Part shown: positions 12,801 through 22,352 of the stretch, one piece after another
How positions within the stretch are numbered: the stretch's first letter is position 1
Layout: each line of letters opens with the position of its first letter
NCBI GenBank assembly: GCA_037044905.1
Contig: JBAOKB010000125.1
Location: 1-64,000 of the forward strand
DNA length: 64,000 nucleotides
Direction: 5' to 3'
Source of the DNA: Hortaea werneckii
Lineage: Eukaryota; Ascomycota; Dothideomycetes; Mycosphaerellales; Teratosphaeriaceae
Notes under the pieces: generated by a model
Database searches by the model: none
Told to the model about the DNA's origin: nothing
The model's input: the letters and a program-made list of their open reading frames with translations, nothing else
Made by a program: the position numbers and the translations under genes

Positions 12801-13568
12801 CAAGCCAACAGCAGCAGCATCGCTTCGCCGGAGACTCTCTCTGCCCCAGCATATGGACAGCCTAGCGCCGGAGCATCGGAGTCAGCAAACAGCAGCAGCG
12901 TTGCTTCGCCCGTGACACTGTCTGCGCCAGCCTATGGACAGCCGAGCGCTGGGGTATCGGAGTCAGCAAATAGCAGCAGCGTTGCTTCGCCCGTGACACT
13001 GTCTGCACCAGCCTATGGACAGCCGAGTGCTGGCTACGGAGCATCACAGTCAGCAAGCGGTAGCAGCAGCTTCGAGACTGTAACCAACACAGTATACACC
13101 TCCGCAAGCGCAACAGGAGCTTTGGGTGGTAGTGCGCCTTCGGCCAACCTCAGCGCCACCGCTACTGCACCGTCTGTGACTGTCGACCCAGTTTACTCTT
13201 CTGCCATGTCTCAGATGACGTCGAGCATTAGGAGTGAAGCCATGACCTCGATCGTGCCTTCTGCTTCGGTCAACCCCATGATCTCTTCATACCTGGACGA
13301 TCTGACTACAGCGCTGCCTGCCGACGCTACAGCCACCGCCTCTGTCTCCGCTGCCATTCCCTCTAGCTACTCCAATGGCACCGATGCGAGCGGCAACGAC
13401 GGTCCCGAGATTCCAACGCCTGAACACAAGGGTCTTAAGCTAGGAGAAATCTTCGGCTGGATCAAATACGTCATCTCGAAGACTTTCAAGCACATCGCCC
13501 ACCCACACCAGGGAGAAGATCACCAGAACAAGGCGCGGACACACGCTCGTGATATCACGACGAACTAA
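9846..13568 (+). CDS. secreted mucin-like Ser/Thr-rich cell-wall protein with tandem repeats
   Basis: Single exon, 1,240 aa. The N-terminus is a signal peptide (MKFTTATFGVLSGLLAGTHA) followed by VEKREA, a likely Kex2 Lys-Arg site. A small Cys pair (NSCPESC) follows. Most of the protein is Ser, Thr, Gly and Ala, expected to be heavily O-glycosylated, with many NSS/NGT N-glycosylation sequons. Eight tandem units built around ASTATLSGSxGxYTTT-IGSN (about 35-42 aa each) lie near nt 10560-11450. Two related Cys modules (SCAPEVTDCP and SCAPEVTECP) lie near nt 11990-12210, and three units of NSSSVASPVTLSAPAYGQPS lie near nt 12805-13040. The tail is different: a basic amphipathic segment (LKLGEIFGWIKYVISKTFKH) with no GPI signal. 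Probably a wall or extracellular-matrix protein. Confidence 0.9.
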   Translation: MKFTTATFGVLSGLLAGTHASVEKREAVPQDGNSCPESCRGVATSTMVVTSTTMVTSTAWETRAAATGGNGAGSTVTVQVTRTLGGGDRTVTVPGQTITATETVQGSNGQGSGGAAASTVYVTTGYQGSNGSETQGGYTTTENGPGGPYVSTVYYTSFPNGGSGTEVSPAATSSGPPYPIPYANGTTMVIPTGSGVSGAGSYGTGASSATSVVVNGTSPALSASTLSVSASASSPAQSGSASTATLSGSAGYYTTTIIGSTGSNASVSAAETTGPSPPPYGSASTATLSGSGGFYTTTMIGSNASVSAAGTGGFSPVPSGGASTATLSGSGGLYTTTLVGSTGSNASVSAAETTGPSPPPYGGASTATLSGSGGFYTTTLIGSNSSTADAETTGPATLPSGSASTATLSGSAGYYTTTIIGSNSSNTAAQGTGPSLPSGGASTATLSGSAGSYTTVIGSNSSTADAETAGPSTVSLSGASTATLSGTAGSYTTVIGSNSSVSAAGTTGPSPLPSGSASTSVISGSAGFYTTTIVPAASGSSTGMNNLTSQASQTGPSSYQITSVSTALTGYGSQTTDASGSLVSPAGTGGSSLGSGYGNITETISSTVLSGSGSSNGISGSSTLQAESSSLVSPVASGSTGGTSIGAGYGNGTQTVSSTIVSGTGSNTGSSGAASFPTVSSAAASSGSANSSLVSPASVGLSTSTAYVTSATTIQSCAPEVTDCPVGSVVIVTNTVPNTVYSPSVTSYSTSTVFSTQVTTITSCAPEVTECPAESVTVVTNTIPVSTIICPVTSTGAAGANGTESAPASSLVSPAAASSTSPPLSTGTGYAPAGNSSVAAAASASSSASDAAGVSSSSPLSSAATASASSSEYSAQPSYYPTDSSNGTSAAGPTGYAASSSADVSSTLVSPAAESSGSPSSLAASSTFGVASNSTMPAGPTAYSASSSSLASPSSSVVNVESSSIATVTNTVTTSGGVSAPTGSAQANSSSIASPETLSAPAYGQPSAGASESANSSSVASPVTLSAPAYGQPSAGVSESANSSSVASPVTLSAPAYGQPSAGYGASQSASGSSSFETVTNTVYTSASATGALGGSAPSANLSATATAPSVTVDPVYSSAMSQMTSSIRSEAMTSIVPSASVNPMISSYLDDLTTALPADATATASVSAAIPSSYSNGTDASGNDGPEIPTPEHKGLKLGEIFGWIKYVISKTFKHIAHPHQGEDHQNKARTHARDITTN
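10560..11450 (+). repeat. eight-copy coding tandem repeat (about 105-125 bp unit)
   Basis: In-frame repeats encoding ASTATLSG followed by a Tyr-Thr-Thr-Thr segment and GSN; seven copies keep ASTATLSG and the eighth reads ASTSVISG. Units differ in length and silent positions, so the array is not recent, but it may still vary between strains. Confidence 0.9.
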
Positions 13569-14135
13569 GAAATTGGTAGGACATTTGGTGCCTAGTATGG
13601 ATTATCTGGAAGACATTCCAGAAAACGAATCACCGGATGCGACTTAGCGGCGGGGAGGCTGTTGACTGTACATGGTTTTTTCTGCTGTTGTCTTGTGAAG
13701 TTTTCCTTTTACTTTCACGACGTTCATTACGATTGACATTCTACCTGTATGTATAAGCAAACGCAACGTTGATTTTCCGGTAACCATTCTCTTTCACCTT
13801 TTCATCGTGACAATTTGCACATGACAGCCTTGCAGCGAAATCTTGCAGTGCTTGGGTAAGTTTCAATAAAAATACTGAGACGCAAGCTTCGTTAGAGGTG
13901 CAGTCCGTACCGAGTCGTCTTGTCTTGTCGACGCGGAGCATATCCCGAAGCAGAACAGACGGTACGGCCCGAGCGCGTGGATGCCCCTCTTGCATCATAG
14001 CGTAAACATGTAGGAGCCGCGATCGTGGAGCATGACGCTGGTGGAAGCCTGCAGGTGGAAGCCTTCTCCGGATCCACGACACCATGTAGCACGCAACCAT
14101 CCCAGGCTGCTCATCACAAGCACACTCAACCTACG
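13569..14135. other. intergenic region
   Basis: 3' flank of the mucin-like gene and promoter of the PX-associated gene. An antisense open frame (13741-14100) has no recognisable domain and overlaps regulatory sequence; not called. Confidence 0.5.
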
Positions 14136-16279
14136 ATGGCGACTGCTGAGACGAACGCCCCGGCGTCTCTCACGCCTGAGCAATCACACGCCCTATTCGA
14201 TATCCTTACGCATCACGAAACTTACAAAGAGATTGAAGATTTCAAGTATCCTGGGGCAATCAATCACTACGGTCCCCCTTTTCAAGATGACCTGTCCAAA
14301 TCGAACTCGCCGATATTACAGACCCTGCTTTCGAAATTCGCTCTTAAACTGCCTGGTCTGAGGGAAGTGAGTCCGGAGTTCTGGAAGGAGCGGGTGGCGG
14401 ACCTGATCGAAGAGCTGTCCAAGGCCGAGTTGAGCGAGAGTTACGACAAGGGAATCCTGGGTATCAGGAAGACATTGGCCACGGCCATCTCGGCGCTCAT
14501 TGAGTATCCTGCCCGTGCATCGTTGGAAGGCGTAGAGAAAAGTCTGCCTGAGAAGGACCGGGAATACGATCCTACGAATCCGGACGATGTTCTGCGGAGT
14601 TGGAACGATGCGCTGCAGGGCATGGTGTATGGAAGCTTCATCGACGACGTGTTCAAGAAGGCGGCGGAGACGGATGATCTGAGCAAGCATTCGGGACTGG
14701 TGCAGAGCATGCATGAGTTTGTCGTGGTAAAGTAGGTAAGCGTCTGTGCGGCCCTTGGAAGTCTCGCGACCAGCTCGCAGGCATGGTGTCTGGTTGAGAA
14801 GGGTGGATGGTTGGAAGTGCCATTGGCTAACCAAACTGCCCACAGCATCGCATCTTTGATGCATTACACCCTCGTGTTGTCGCCTGAAGGACCTACGTTA
14901 CTGCGCATGATCCAGAGCGTGCACAACATGATTCCATACACTGCGATCCGTCAAGCGCTGAAGATCGGAAACGTCGCAACCATGCTCAGCGCCGTGATGC
15001 GCGTCATTCTTGCGAAAGCTAGCGTCGGCACCATCACAAACTGGATAGGCGTCACCAGCGGCGCTGACGAGGGCATGAACTTGCTACAGCAGTAAGTCTC
15101 ATCCTGTGCCTGGGATCAATCCTGAGACATGATGGACTGATTTTTTGCAGAATCATCTACCAGGTTCTGAACTGGGACAAGCGCGAATTGAAGAACCGTG
15201 CTGCCAAATTGGAAAAGGAGAAGAACGCCCCGCCAAAAGAAGTGCTCTCCGAGATCCGCACATGGTTGTCCGAGCGCTCACGAACAGAGCACGACGAATG
15301 CCGTCGTCAAAGCGCGGAACAGTCGATGTCTATCGTAGCCATCATCATGGCCATGTCGCCACACTCTGTCGAGATGACTGAAGCTCAGCATGCGAACGCC
15401 ATGACATACCTGGGCATTCAACTCGGCATTCGAGATCGACAACAGATCATCAAAGCGCTCTGTCAGCGCAACCCAGACCAGATGACTGCAGCCGTCCGGG
15501 ATGCAGTGGATGCGTATACCCCAATGATTCGCCAAATTCACCAAGCAGTCAATCTGAGTGATACGATGTGGGACTTTGAGCGCTTCCTGACCGACATGCT
15601 CAAGATGAGCAAGCCTTCTGGCGCAAAGGGACAGGAGAAACCACCTTCCGTGGAAGATTACGTTGACCTGCTCCATCGACATCAATCAAGCAGTCACAAG
15701 TTCCTTCACCAAGTTGCAAAGAACGGCGACGACGTCATGACATGGTGGAAAGAGTATGTACACATGGCCGCCGCACAGTTCCGTACAGATGCAAAGCCAC
15801 CACCTACTACTGCTGTAGTGCCCGAGCACATATCGGCTGGCGGGGCAAAGAAGGCAGTCGAATCTGCCTTCGGCTCCCTCTCTGCCGATGACCAAAAAGC
15901 CGTGAAACAGGAACTCACGGCCTATCAACAATACCTGGACAACCTACATTCCGCATCCGCTTCTCGCATCGCGGCTGTGATCAAGCGCACACATTCCACC
16001 CCCTACGGTCCAGGTGCCTATCTCGCACGGTGGCAGCACCTCATGGATACGACACCTGTGACGCCTGCCAAGGCCAAGGGCGAGGTGCGGTACGGTGGCA
16101 GCAAGAGCGTCAAGGAGGAAGGCCGCAAGGATGTGGATGGTAACGAGGCTGGGTTCGTGACGGAAGATCAGGCTGAGAAGGCCGTGGATGAGAAGACTCC
16201 CGATGCGCCGAGTGTGGAAAGCACGATCCGGCTGTTGGGTGGGAACTTCCGAGCGATTATTTCTGGGGAGTCGCCGTAG
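14136..16279 (+). CDS. PX-associated (PXB/DUF3818) domain protein
   Basis: Predicted 656 aa from three exons, 14136-14731, 14846-15091 and 15151-16279. Introns are 114 nt (GTAGGT...CACAG) and 59 nt (GTAAGT...TTGCAG); both joins keep frame (HEFVVV-N-IASLMHYTL and NLLQ-Q-IIYQVLNW). The start MATAETNAPASLTPEQSHAL leads into the block SHALFDILTHHETYKEIEDF, typical of the PX-associated domain found at the start of fungal proteins related to yeast Ypr097w. Exons 2-3 carry the helical region that follows it in that family (DUF3818 type). Family members bind membranes or phosphoinositides and are linked to lipid homeostasis. I see no clear PX domain of its own here, which may be divergence or a PX-less relative. 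The C-terminal 80 residues are charged and disordered. Confidence 0.85.
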
Positions 16280-16363
16280 TGCTTATTATTTCATTGAGTG
16301 GATAGGGAGAATCGATTCGTTTGCTGAGTCCGATATAGGGTATCCTTGCGGTTTGTTTCAATA

Positions 16364-16640
16364 ATGAGGGAAATGTGCGCGAATACCACGAGGCGTCGAG
16401 ATCAGCGACTGATTTACAGTTTCCAGTGCAACGGCAAGCGCCCAAGCTGCCACAGCTGCCTGGCCAAAGGGCTCCGCTGCGTGTATGACACTGCTTGCGA
16501 AGGTAAGCATGCTTGGTGCCGTGCATAGTCGAGAGATATCCAGCTTGACTCATACGTGTCTGCAAGACATCACCAAAATGCAGAGCCTACAAAGTCAGCT
16601 CGCGGACATGGATGAAGCAGTTAAGTTCGAGAACAGCTGA
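16364..16640 (+). pseudogene. truncated Zn2Cys6 transcription factor remnant
   Basis: Exon-like sequence at 16427-16502 encodes CNGKRPSCHSCLAKGLRCVY, the second part of a Zn2Cys6 cluster. It is followed by a plausible intron (GTAAGC at 16503 to AAG at 16566) and then ITKMQSLQSQLADMD, the coiled coil that normally follows such clusters, ending in a stop at 16638. The first part of the cluster (Cys-x2-Cys-x6) is absent upstream: the preceding sequence reads MREMCANTTRRRDQRLIYSF from an in-frame ATG. TTTCCAG just before the TGC codon looks like the original acceptor, so an upstream exon has probably been lost. No regulatory domain follows. Best read as a gene fragment; a short functional peptide is unlikely. 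Confidence 0.65.
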
Positions 16641-16938
16641 TCTCGCGTCATGCATGGCCTTCGTCCGCCGGTTCCAACAGGCCACAGAGGGTGAAGCGGA
16701 CGACCCTGCTGGCCTGATTCCGAGCCGGTCAGAATCTCAAAGAGCCGTCTAATACGCGAAGCCCGTCGGAAGCCCGCGCATCATTTCCGTCTGCGATGGT
16801 AGTGCCGAAAAGCCGTTTGTTTGCCGTCCACTCCCGAGTCTTTGGAGGACGGATCCGATGTCCGAACTACTCATCGAAAGAGACGACGTTCTAGCCTCAC
16901 CCCTTTCAGTGAGGTTCGCAACCCCACCCAAGCGCGAC

Positions 16939-16964
16939 TTTTTTTTTTTTTTTTTTTTTTTTTT
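16939..16964. repeat. poly-T run of 26
   Basis: Uninterrupted T26. Could be the poly-A scar of an old retrocopy on the minus strand, but no retroelement sequence or target duplication is visible beside it, so simple slippage is equally likely. Confidence 0.95.
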
Positions 16965-17064
16965 GGAAAGGCCTTCTTCTGCCATTAGTATCCCCAGGAA
17001 GCGGTAATTTATCTTTTTCGGGTGCTCTAGGAGTCACTCGAGAAAGCGGATTTGAGGTGATCAC

Positions 17065-17092
17065 GATGATGATGATGACGACGACGACGACG
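17065..17092. repeat. GAT/GAC trinucleotide microsatellite
   Basis: Four GAT units followed by about five GAC units in non-coding sequence. Confidence 0.9.
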
Positions 17093-18083
17093 TTGACCAC
17101 GAAAAATAGGGAATTGGAGTCCAGGGAGCATTGATGGGAATGGAAACCTATTCAAGTGATACCCCTTACCTGCTTTTTATGTCCGTTGATTAAAAGTCAA
17201 AAAAGCGATCGACATTCATAATCACTTGACTTGTGCATAACTCATTTATCCATGCCGAAAAAGGCCGTAGGAAACGCCTTCTGTCGACGTATTTGTGCCG
17301 AGCAGATTTGATCTTCTTTCGCGTGTCAAGGACCCTATCTGATAAAAGCTGCCGGGGCAAAGTTGGAGCACGTAGTGTAGTCTTACAAACTCGATTGCTG
17401 CGCAGTGGTTCTCAATGGATATCAGTGGTCCTGACTAGCGGGGCATCCTTGACGCTGCCTATTGAATTGGAGTCCAACGCGCAAATCGAATTTCTTCCAA
17501 TGCGGGAGCTTTTGCACACGCGGTTGGCAAACCCCAGAGGAAAAAGCTAGAAGGTTTCGTCCGCGCGAAGTATTGCATAGAGAGTGGAGTCATCGGGAAC
17601 GCCAAGTATTTGCGGGTCACAAAGAACCATCCCCCCAACTCTCGTTTTTTTCTCTTTTTCCCTCCCCGGCTGTGGATATTCCCCCAGCCCTAGATGGCGG
17701 GACTTGGTTTTCAGGCGTGCGTAGATAGCTTTGATGTGGGCGAGAAGACCTCTCGTCCTGCAAGGTAGGGGAGGTAGATTTTCTACTCTGGCTACGTTTG
17801 CCATTTTGTGAAACCCTCTCCAAGCGCACTAGGTCGGCGGGTCAATGCGTAGAGAGATGCCGTGTCTTCCACACGAGAGAGAGAGCTCGCGAGGGATCAC
17901 CAGCGGGAGCGTTTCGATTTCAACACGCAAAAGATCGTCATAGCAGCAAAATGTCAAGCACGCTGTCGCCACCCTTGGAGTTGGGATTCGGAAAGCGAGT
18001 GCGTTTCGATAGGCCTAGAGGCTCGTGTGACGTCCCAGATTCCGATGGCGTGAAGGTTGGTGTTAGATCGGATCCAATCAGCG

Positions 18084-18296
18084 CGCTAGACCAGTTCAGA
18101 AAGGCACGCCATCTGACTCTTTCCTTTTGGTTCAAATAGTTCCTGGGTAAAGGGCGTGGGCGGGCTTAGATCCTGCGGGCTTCGAGGGTGGTGCGCTGTA
18201 GACCACGCTAGACCAGTTCAGGAAGGCACGCCATCTAACTTTTTCCGTTTGGTTTAGGTAGTTCCTGGATAAAGGGTGTGGGCGGGCTTGGATCCT
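18084..18296. repeat. two-copy direct repeat, about 91 bp
   Basis: Copies at about 18084-18174 and 18206-18296 share CGCTAGACCAGTTCAG and downstream GGGCGGGCTT..GGATCCT-like sequence. They differ at roughly ten positions, mostly transitions. They are separated by about 31 bp of unrelated sequence. Confidence 0.85.
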
Positions 18297-18526
18297 TCAG
18301 ACTTCCCAAGGATAGAAATCCGGCCATAGAAGCGAAAGCGCGACGCTCTTGTCCCACGGAGTCAACAATCTTTCTTCTTTAGGCAAAAGGGTGAGGGCCA
18401 GAGTGACTCTGGCTTCCGGCCACCCTAATATCTGAGGGCACGCCCGGCTCGGGAAGAAGACCGTTGATTCCACTTCGTTCCCTGTTAGAAGGCTTTTCTT
18501 CTCGCAAACCCCCCCGTCACGCTCCA

Positions 18527-19750
18527 TCATCCATAAGCCCTCTCGCCCACAGTCCAACTCCTCAGATCCTCCCTCACCTCGAACTCGTCAAGCTCGCCGG
18601 CCCCCTTCCGCGGAACCTTCATCTTCTGTCCGTACCGTCCGTACCGATGTCCCATCATCCTCGGACTCCCGATCTCGCGCGTGACGTTACCTATCCGCTG
18701 ATGTTGACGTCGAGTGCCCATGCTGTCCTGCTGGGAGGAATGCGGGTCGCGCGGCGTACTGGCACCGCTTCCGCTTGCCTCGGTCGTCTGCTCGGATTGG
18801 TCGCCTACGCTTAGCGGCGGCGGGCGGCCATGTGCGCCCCAGCCGTCGCCGCCGGAGAAGATGTCCTCGATGCATTCGTCCGCTTTCAGTTCGCCGGGCT
18901 GCGAGGTCCAGTGGGCCGCCAGCGTGCGTCGGTACATGTCTTGCATCTCGCCTACTTCGCGGTTGCTGGAGCTGAGACTGGGGATTGCCCCTGCGTGGGC
19001 GCCTGCGGGGTCGTCTTGGCCGATTCCGTTTCCGGATGAGGACGGGTGCAGGGAGGCGGAGGATGGACGTTCGCCGTCGGCTGTCGTCCCTGCTGCACCG
19101 TGTGGAGAGGTCACCGGTTCCGAGGAATGGATGATGCCTGCGATGCCCCCGAATACGGGAGCGGAGCGTAACGGTGGGGCGTAGAAATCGCGTGTGCCTT
19201 CCGTGTGGCGCATGTAGATTCCGAGCTTGAGGGTGGAGTTGATTTTGGAGTCTTGCATGAGATAACGGCGCACTACCCCAAGCTCGCCGCCCGCATTGTC
19301 GATACTCTCCCTTCCCTGGGGATTGTGGTGGCTGCTACTCCCACCTACCGACCCCATCGTCGCAGGGGGAGCAGATGAAGACGACAGCGCCTCGCTCGCT
19401 TCTACGTACTCGGCCAGATTACATCGCACGTAGCCCAGGGTAATCCGCTCGACTTTGCCACCGGCGGAGTACTCCTGCAGAATGTCGAATTGCATCGGAC
19501 AATCCTCCAGCACGCCATCACGGCCGACGGTGAGACGGACTGGGAGACTCTTGGAGTAGGAGAACAGCACGCGATGGTCTTTGATCGCGCATCGCGGTGT
19601 TCGGCCCCGATGCTCGGCGGAGACAGAGTGGGAGAGATCCCATTTGACGAAGGCGGATCCCGAGACCAGGGGCACGTTGTTCAGGTCGAGGATGTGCAGC
19701 GTCAGGGCGAAGCGGACGCGCCGGGACTTCGGGATGAATGGGGCGGTCAT
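18527..19750 (-). CDS. NT-C2 (EEIG1/EHBP1-type N-terminal C2) domain protein
   Basis: Single exon, 407 aa. The N-terminal half matches the NT-C2 domain pattern (PF10358): an opening VRFALTLHILDLNNVPLVSG, then FVKWDLSHS, RTPRCAIKDHRVLFSY, LTVGRDGVLEDCPMQFDIL and ERITLGYVRCNLAEYVE, followed by RRYLMQDSKINSTLKLGIYM. Such domains bind membranes or act as adaptors in actin and membrane traffic. The C-terminal half is disordered and Ser/Gly-rich and ends in a basic segment (RMMGHRYGRYGQKMKVPRKG). It is divergent from the LMBR1-like gene, with starts 439 bp apart, so the two may share a promoter. Confidence 0.9.
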   Translation of the reverse strand: MTAPFIPKSRRVRFALTLHILDLNNVPLVSGSAFVKWDLSHSVSAEHRGRTPRCAIKDHRVLFSYSKSLPVRLTVGRDGVLEDCPMQFDILQEYSAGGKVERITLGYVRCNLAEYVEASEALSSSSAPPATMGSVGGSSSHHNPQGRESIDNAGGELGVVRRYLMQDSKINSTLKLGIYMRHTEGTRDFYAPPLRSAPVFGGIAGIIHSSEPVTSPHGAAGTTADGERPSSASLHPSSSGNGIGQDDPAGAHAGAIPSLSSSNREVGEMQDMYRRTLAAHWTSQPGELKADECIEDIFSGGDGWGAHGRPPPLSVGDQSEQTTEASGSGASTPRDPHSSQQDSMGTRRQHQRIGNVTREIGSPRMMGHRYGRYGQKMKVPRKGAGELDEFEVREDLRSWTVGERAYG

Positions 19751-20189
19751 GTTTCCCAGTCCAGATCAGCAGATCGCTGCTGAAGAGCTGCTGGCTCCTG
19801 TCCAGATGCACTCAGATGGGGAAGGTGGGGTTAGCGAGTTGGCATGTTTGGAGATGGCAGGTGAGATCGGACAAGACAAGACAAGCAGTCGCGATTGAAC
19901 GAATGTGGAAGGTGCACGGCAACCGGCTCTGCCGGAGATCGTGGGATCCGAACCGGCCGATGTTTAGGGCTGTGCTGGCGCGAGCCGCTTACGTCAGTCT
20001 GGGGTCGACTGCGGCAACTTCAAGCCCCCCCCCCCAGGGAAAGATCAGATCCACGAAAGGAGGCAGCAGCGACTTCCGTTGCGACCAGACTGGACCTTCC
20101 TCAACTTTGGCTGTGTCGAGCGCGTCGACCGATGGGATAGAGTCCCGGACTGAGATACACACCGCTGCCCGAGGTGGAAAGAGGCGATC
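19751..20189. promoter_or_regulatory. shared divergent promoter region
   Basis: The 439 bp between the ATGs of the NT-C2 gene (minus) and the LMBR1-like gene (plus). It contains a run of 11 C at 20025-20035. No TATA box is obvious in either direction. Shared regulation is inferred from geometry only. Confidence 0.5.
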
Positions 20190-22352
20190 ATGGCGTCGTC
20201 CTCCGTCAGCTCCGACGTCCTCGCCCTCCTCTCCCTGCTCGTCATCACCGCCCTCGTCCTCCTCCTGCTCCGCCACTATCTCCCGCTCCGGACCACGCCT
20301 GCCTACCTCCTCGTCCCCGTCTTCCTTGCTCTCGCGCTCCCGTGCTCTATCATTCTGCTGGTCCCCATCGATCTCGCTTCCTCCACCGACTCCGACGATG
20401 CCTCACCCGACCGCGGCGTCTGGCTGCCGGAGCGAGTAGTATTGGTCACTTGGCGCATTACATATTGGCTTACTTTCTGCTTGACCTGGTTCATCCTGCC
20501 ACTGCTGGGCGAATATGTGGACTCCGGCTATCGCGATACCCGTGCCCGGCTGCTGGATTCAGCCCGGAGTAATGCCCGCTACCAGCTCATCGTCCTCGGT
20601 ACCGCTATTGCGGGCCTAGTGTACTTCATCCTCCAGAATGGCTTCCATGCTGCTTCTCTCAAAGGCCTGGTCATGGCTCTCGCGTACGGCTGGGGTCTGG
20701 TGCTCGCCATAGGCCTGATGGGGCACGGCATTGTCGCTCTGCCCCGCCGCCTGTTCAAGAACGCAAGTGTGGGCGGACGGTTGCGCCGTTTACAGGCACA
20801 GGCGCCTAGAACCAAGGATAAGCTAGACGAGGCAACCGAGGAGCTGCAGGAGTTGGAGAACACAGTCCACCAGCTCAAACAGCGAAAGTATGGCACGAGT
20901 CGCGATTTACAAGAATGGATCGACGACCTAGCCGACACAACCACCCCGCCTGATCCCAGACAAGCAGGTGCAGCCGCCGCAGTCAGATCGACAAACGCCG
21001 GCATTCCCGCTGTCCTGACTGAACGCTATCTGGCAGACCTCACGCGGAAACTGAAACGCGCTCGGCATAAGAAAGCCCGCTTCCTCGACTCCTGGGCAAC
21101 GCTCTGCCAACAAGCCCACGACACCCAACTCATCCTCGACGCCGCCAGCTCCAAAAAGCTAGGCGATTTCGGCCGTCCCGGTCTCCTCCGCTCGCTTCCT
21201 CCAAACCTCCGCTACCACCTCTACGCCACCGCCTTCCCCACCTTCCGTCTCATCACCTCCGCCGTCCTCGCCGCCGCAGGCGCCATCGTGGTCTTCTCCG
21301 AAGTCGTCAAATCCTTCGCTCCATCCCTCTCCGTCATCGGTCTAACCGTCATCCACCACCCCAACAGCGAAGGCAGCAAAGTCGGGTTTGCCGGCCAACT
21401 CATCGCCGCCCTCTGGCTCCTCTACATGGACGCCTGCGCCCTCTACGCCATCAGCGACGTCCGGGTCTGGGGCAACCGCGCCCTCGTCAAGCGCCAGACC
21501 TACCCCGAAAGCGCGTGCTGGTACAGCTTACAGGTCGCCAAACTCACCGTCCCGCTCTCCTATAACTTCATCACCCTCCTCTCCCCCGTCGTCTACCGCA
21601 AAACGCAATTCTACGGCTTTCTCGGCCAACTCATCAATCTCACCCCGCTCGGGGAAGGGTTCAGCAGGTTCTTCCCTTGTTTCCTCCTCCTGCCCGTCCT
21701 TATGAGTCTCTTCAATGTCTACGGTCGCATGAAGCGGGTTTTCGGGTTCGGAGGCGTGCTAGAAGATGAGACTGAGGGGAACCCTTCGGGTTTCGGAACC
21801 GGTGGCTGGAGGGAAGGCCGCGCGATTATTGAAGCTGAGCTCCAGCGCAGGGGCGGCGCGGTTGCGACCGCGACTGCCGGTGCGGGCGGGAGTAGTTTGG
21901 ATCGGTTGGCCCCCGGGGGTTCTTCTTCGTCGGCTGAGGCGACGCGGTCACGGGGGTCCGATGTAGCTGGTAGCGGGAGCTCGACCCCCACGGGTCATGC
22001 TGGGAGGAGCGGAGGTGGTCGTGATGCCCAACGTGGTCTGCTCTTGCCCACTACGAATGTAGGCGAGGCGAATCGACAGTTCCGTTCTATTACCAGTAAC
22101 CCGGATGATGAGGAGGATGAGGGACCCCGCCATTTCTATCAGGATTTCGCCGAGCGCGTCAGGAATACGTTCGATACGGCTGAGCGGCCGGAGTGGATCC
22201 AGAATCTGGGGAAGGGGTTGCAGCAGACGCCTAAGTGGATGCAGGGGAGTAGTGGTGGGAATGGCAGTGGGAGTGGGAATCAGGGTGATGGGGAGAGTCC
22301 GTGGGCGAGGTGGTTTGGTGGACGAGGGGATGGTGGGGGGTTGAGACTCTGA
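20190..22352 (+). CDS. LMBR1-like multi-pass membrane protein
   Basis: Single exon, 720 aa. It starts with an N-terminal membrane segment (VLALLSLLVITALVLLLL) and further hydrophobic segments near residues 38-60, 88-108, 130-150 and 160-185. A charged coiled coil follows (DKLDEATEELQELENTVHQL, about 210-240). More membrane segments lie near 350-385, 395-425, 445-465 and 490-520. Alternating helices around a cytoplasmic coiled coil are typical of the LMBR1 family (PF04791). LFKNASVGGRLRR and YPESACWYSLQVAKLTVPLS also fit that family. The C-terminal 190 residues are Gly/Ser-rich and disordered. Family members are poorly understood membrane proteins; an intracellular membrane location is likely. 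Confidence 0.9.
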   Translation: MASSSVSSDVLALLSLLVITALVLLLLRHYLPLRTTPAYLLVPVFLALALPCSIILLVPIDLASSTDSDDASPDRGVWLPERVVLVTWRITYWLTFCLTWFILPLLGEYVDSGYRDTRARLLDSARSNARYQLIVLGTAIAGLVYFILQNGFHAASLKGLVMALAYGWGLVLAIGLMGHGIVALPRRLFKNASVGGRLRRLQAQAPRTKDKLDEATEELQELENTVHQLKQRKYGTSRDLQEWIDDLADTTTPPDPRQAGAAAAVRSTNAGIPAVLTERYLADLTRKLKRARHKKARFLDSWATLCQQAHDTQLILDAASSKKLGDFGRPGLLRSLPPNLRYHLYATAFPTFRLITSAVLAAAGAIVVFSEVVKSFAPSLSVIGLTVIHHPNSEGSKVGFAGQLIAALWLLYMDACALYAISDVRVWGNRALVKRQTYPESACWYSLQVAKLTVPLSYNFITLLSPVVYRKTQFYGFLGQLINLTPLGEGFSRFFPCFLLLPVLMSLFNVYGRMKRVFGFGGVLEDETEGNPSGFGTGGWREGRAIIEAELQRRGGAVATATAGAGGSSLDRLAPGGSSSSAEATRSRGSDVAGSGSSTPTGHAGRSGGGRDAQRGLLLPTTNVGEANRQFRSITSNPDDEEDEGPRHFYQDFAERVRNTFDTAERPEWIQNLGKGLQQTPKWMQGSSGGNGSGSGNQGDGESPWARWFGGRGDGGGLRL

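Larger units (their letters stand above)
16641..18526. other. 1.9-kb gene-poor region with repeats
   Basis: No supported gene. It holds a T26 run, a GAT/GAC microsatellite and a 91-bp direct duplication (listed separately). Open frames such as 17233-17550, 17547-17804 and 17798-18139 show no domain, signal or splice logic. The region next to the Zn2Cys6 remnant may be decayed gene space. Confidence 0.55.

Noticed and set aside
16939..16964. T26 run as the poly-A tail of a LINE or retrocopy
   Set aside because: No coding remnant or flanking target duplication was found next to it.
17233..18139. Several 60-113-codon frames in the gene-poor stretch
   Set aside because: They overlap in different frames, lack domains and span a non-coding repeat.
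19935..19960. GGGATCCGAACCG resembling a reverse tRNA B box
   Set aside because: Does not match the B-box consensus and no cloverleaf can be built around it. No tRNA, rRNA or CRISPR array was found anywhere in the window by eye.
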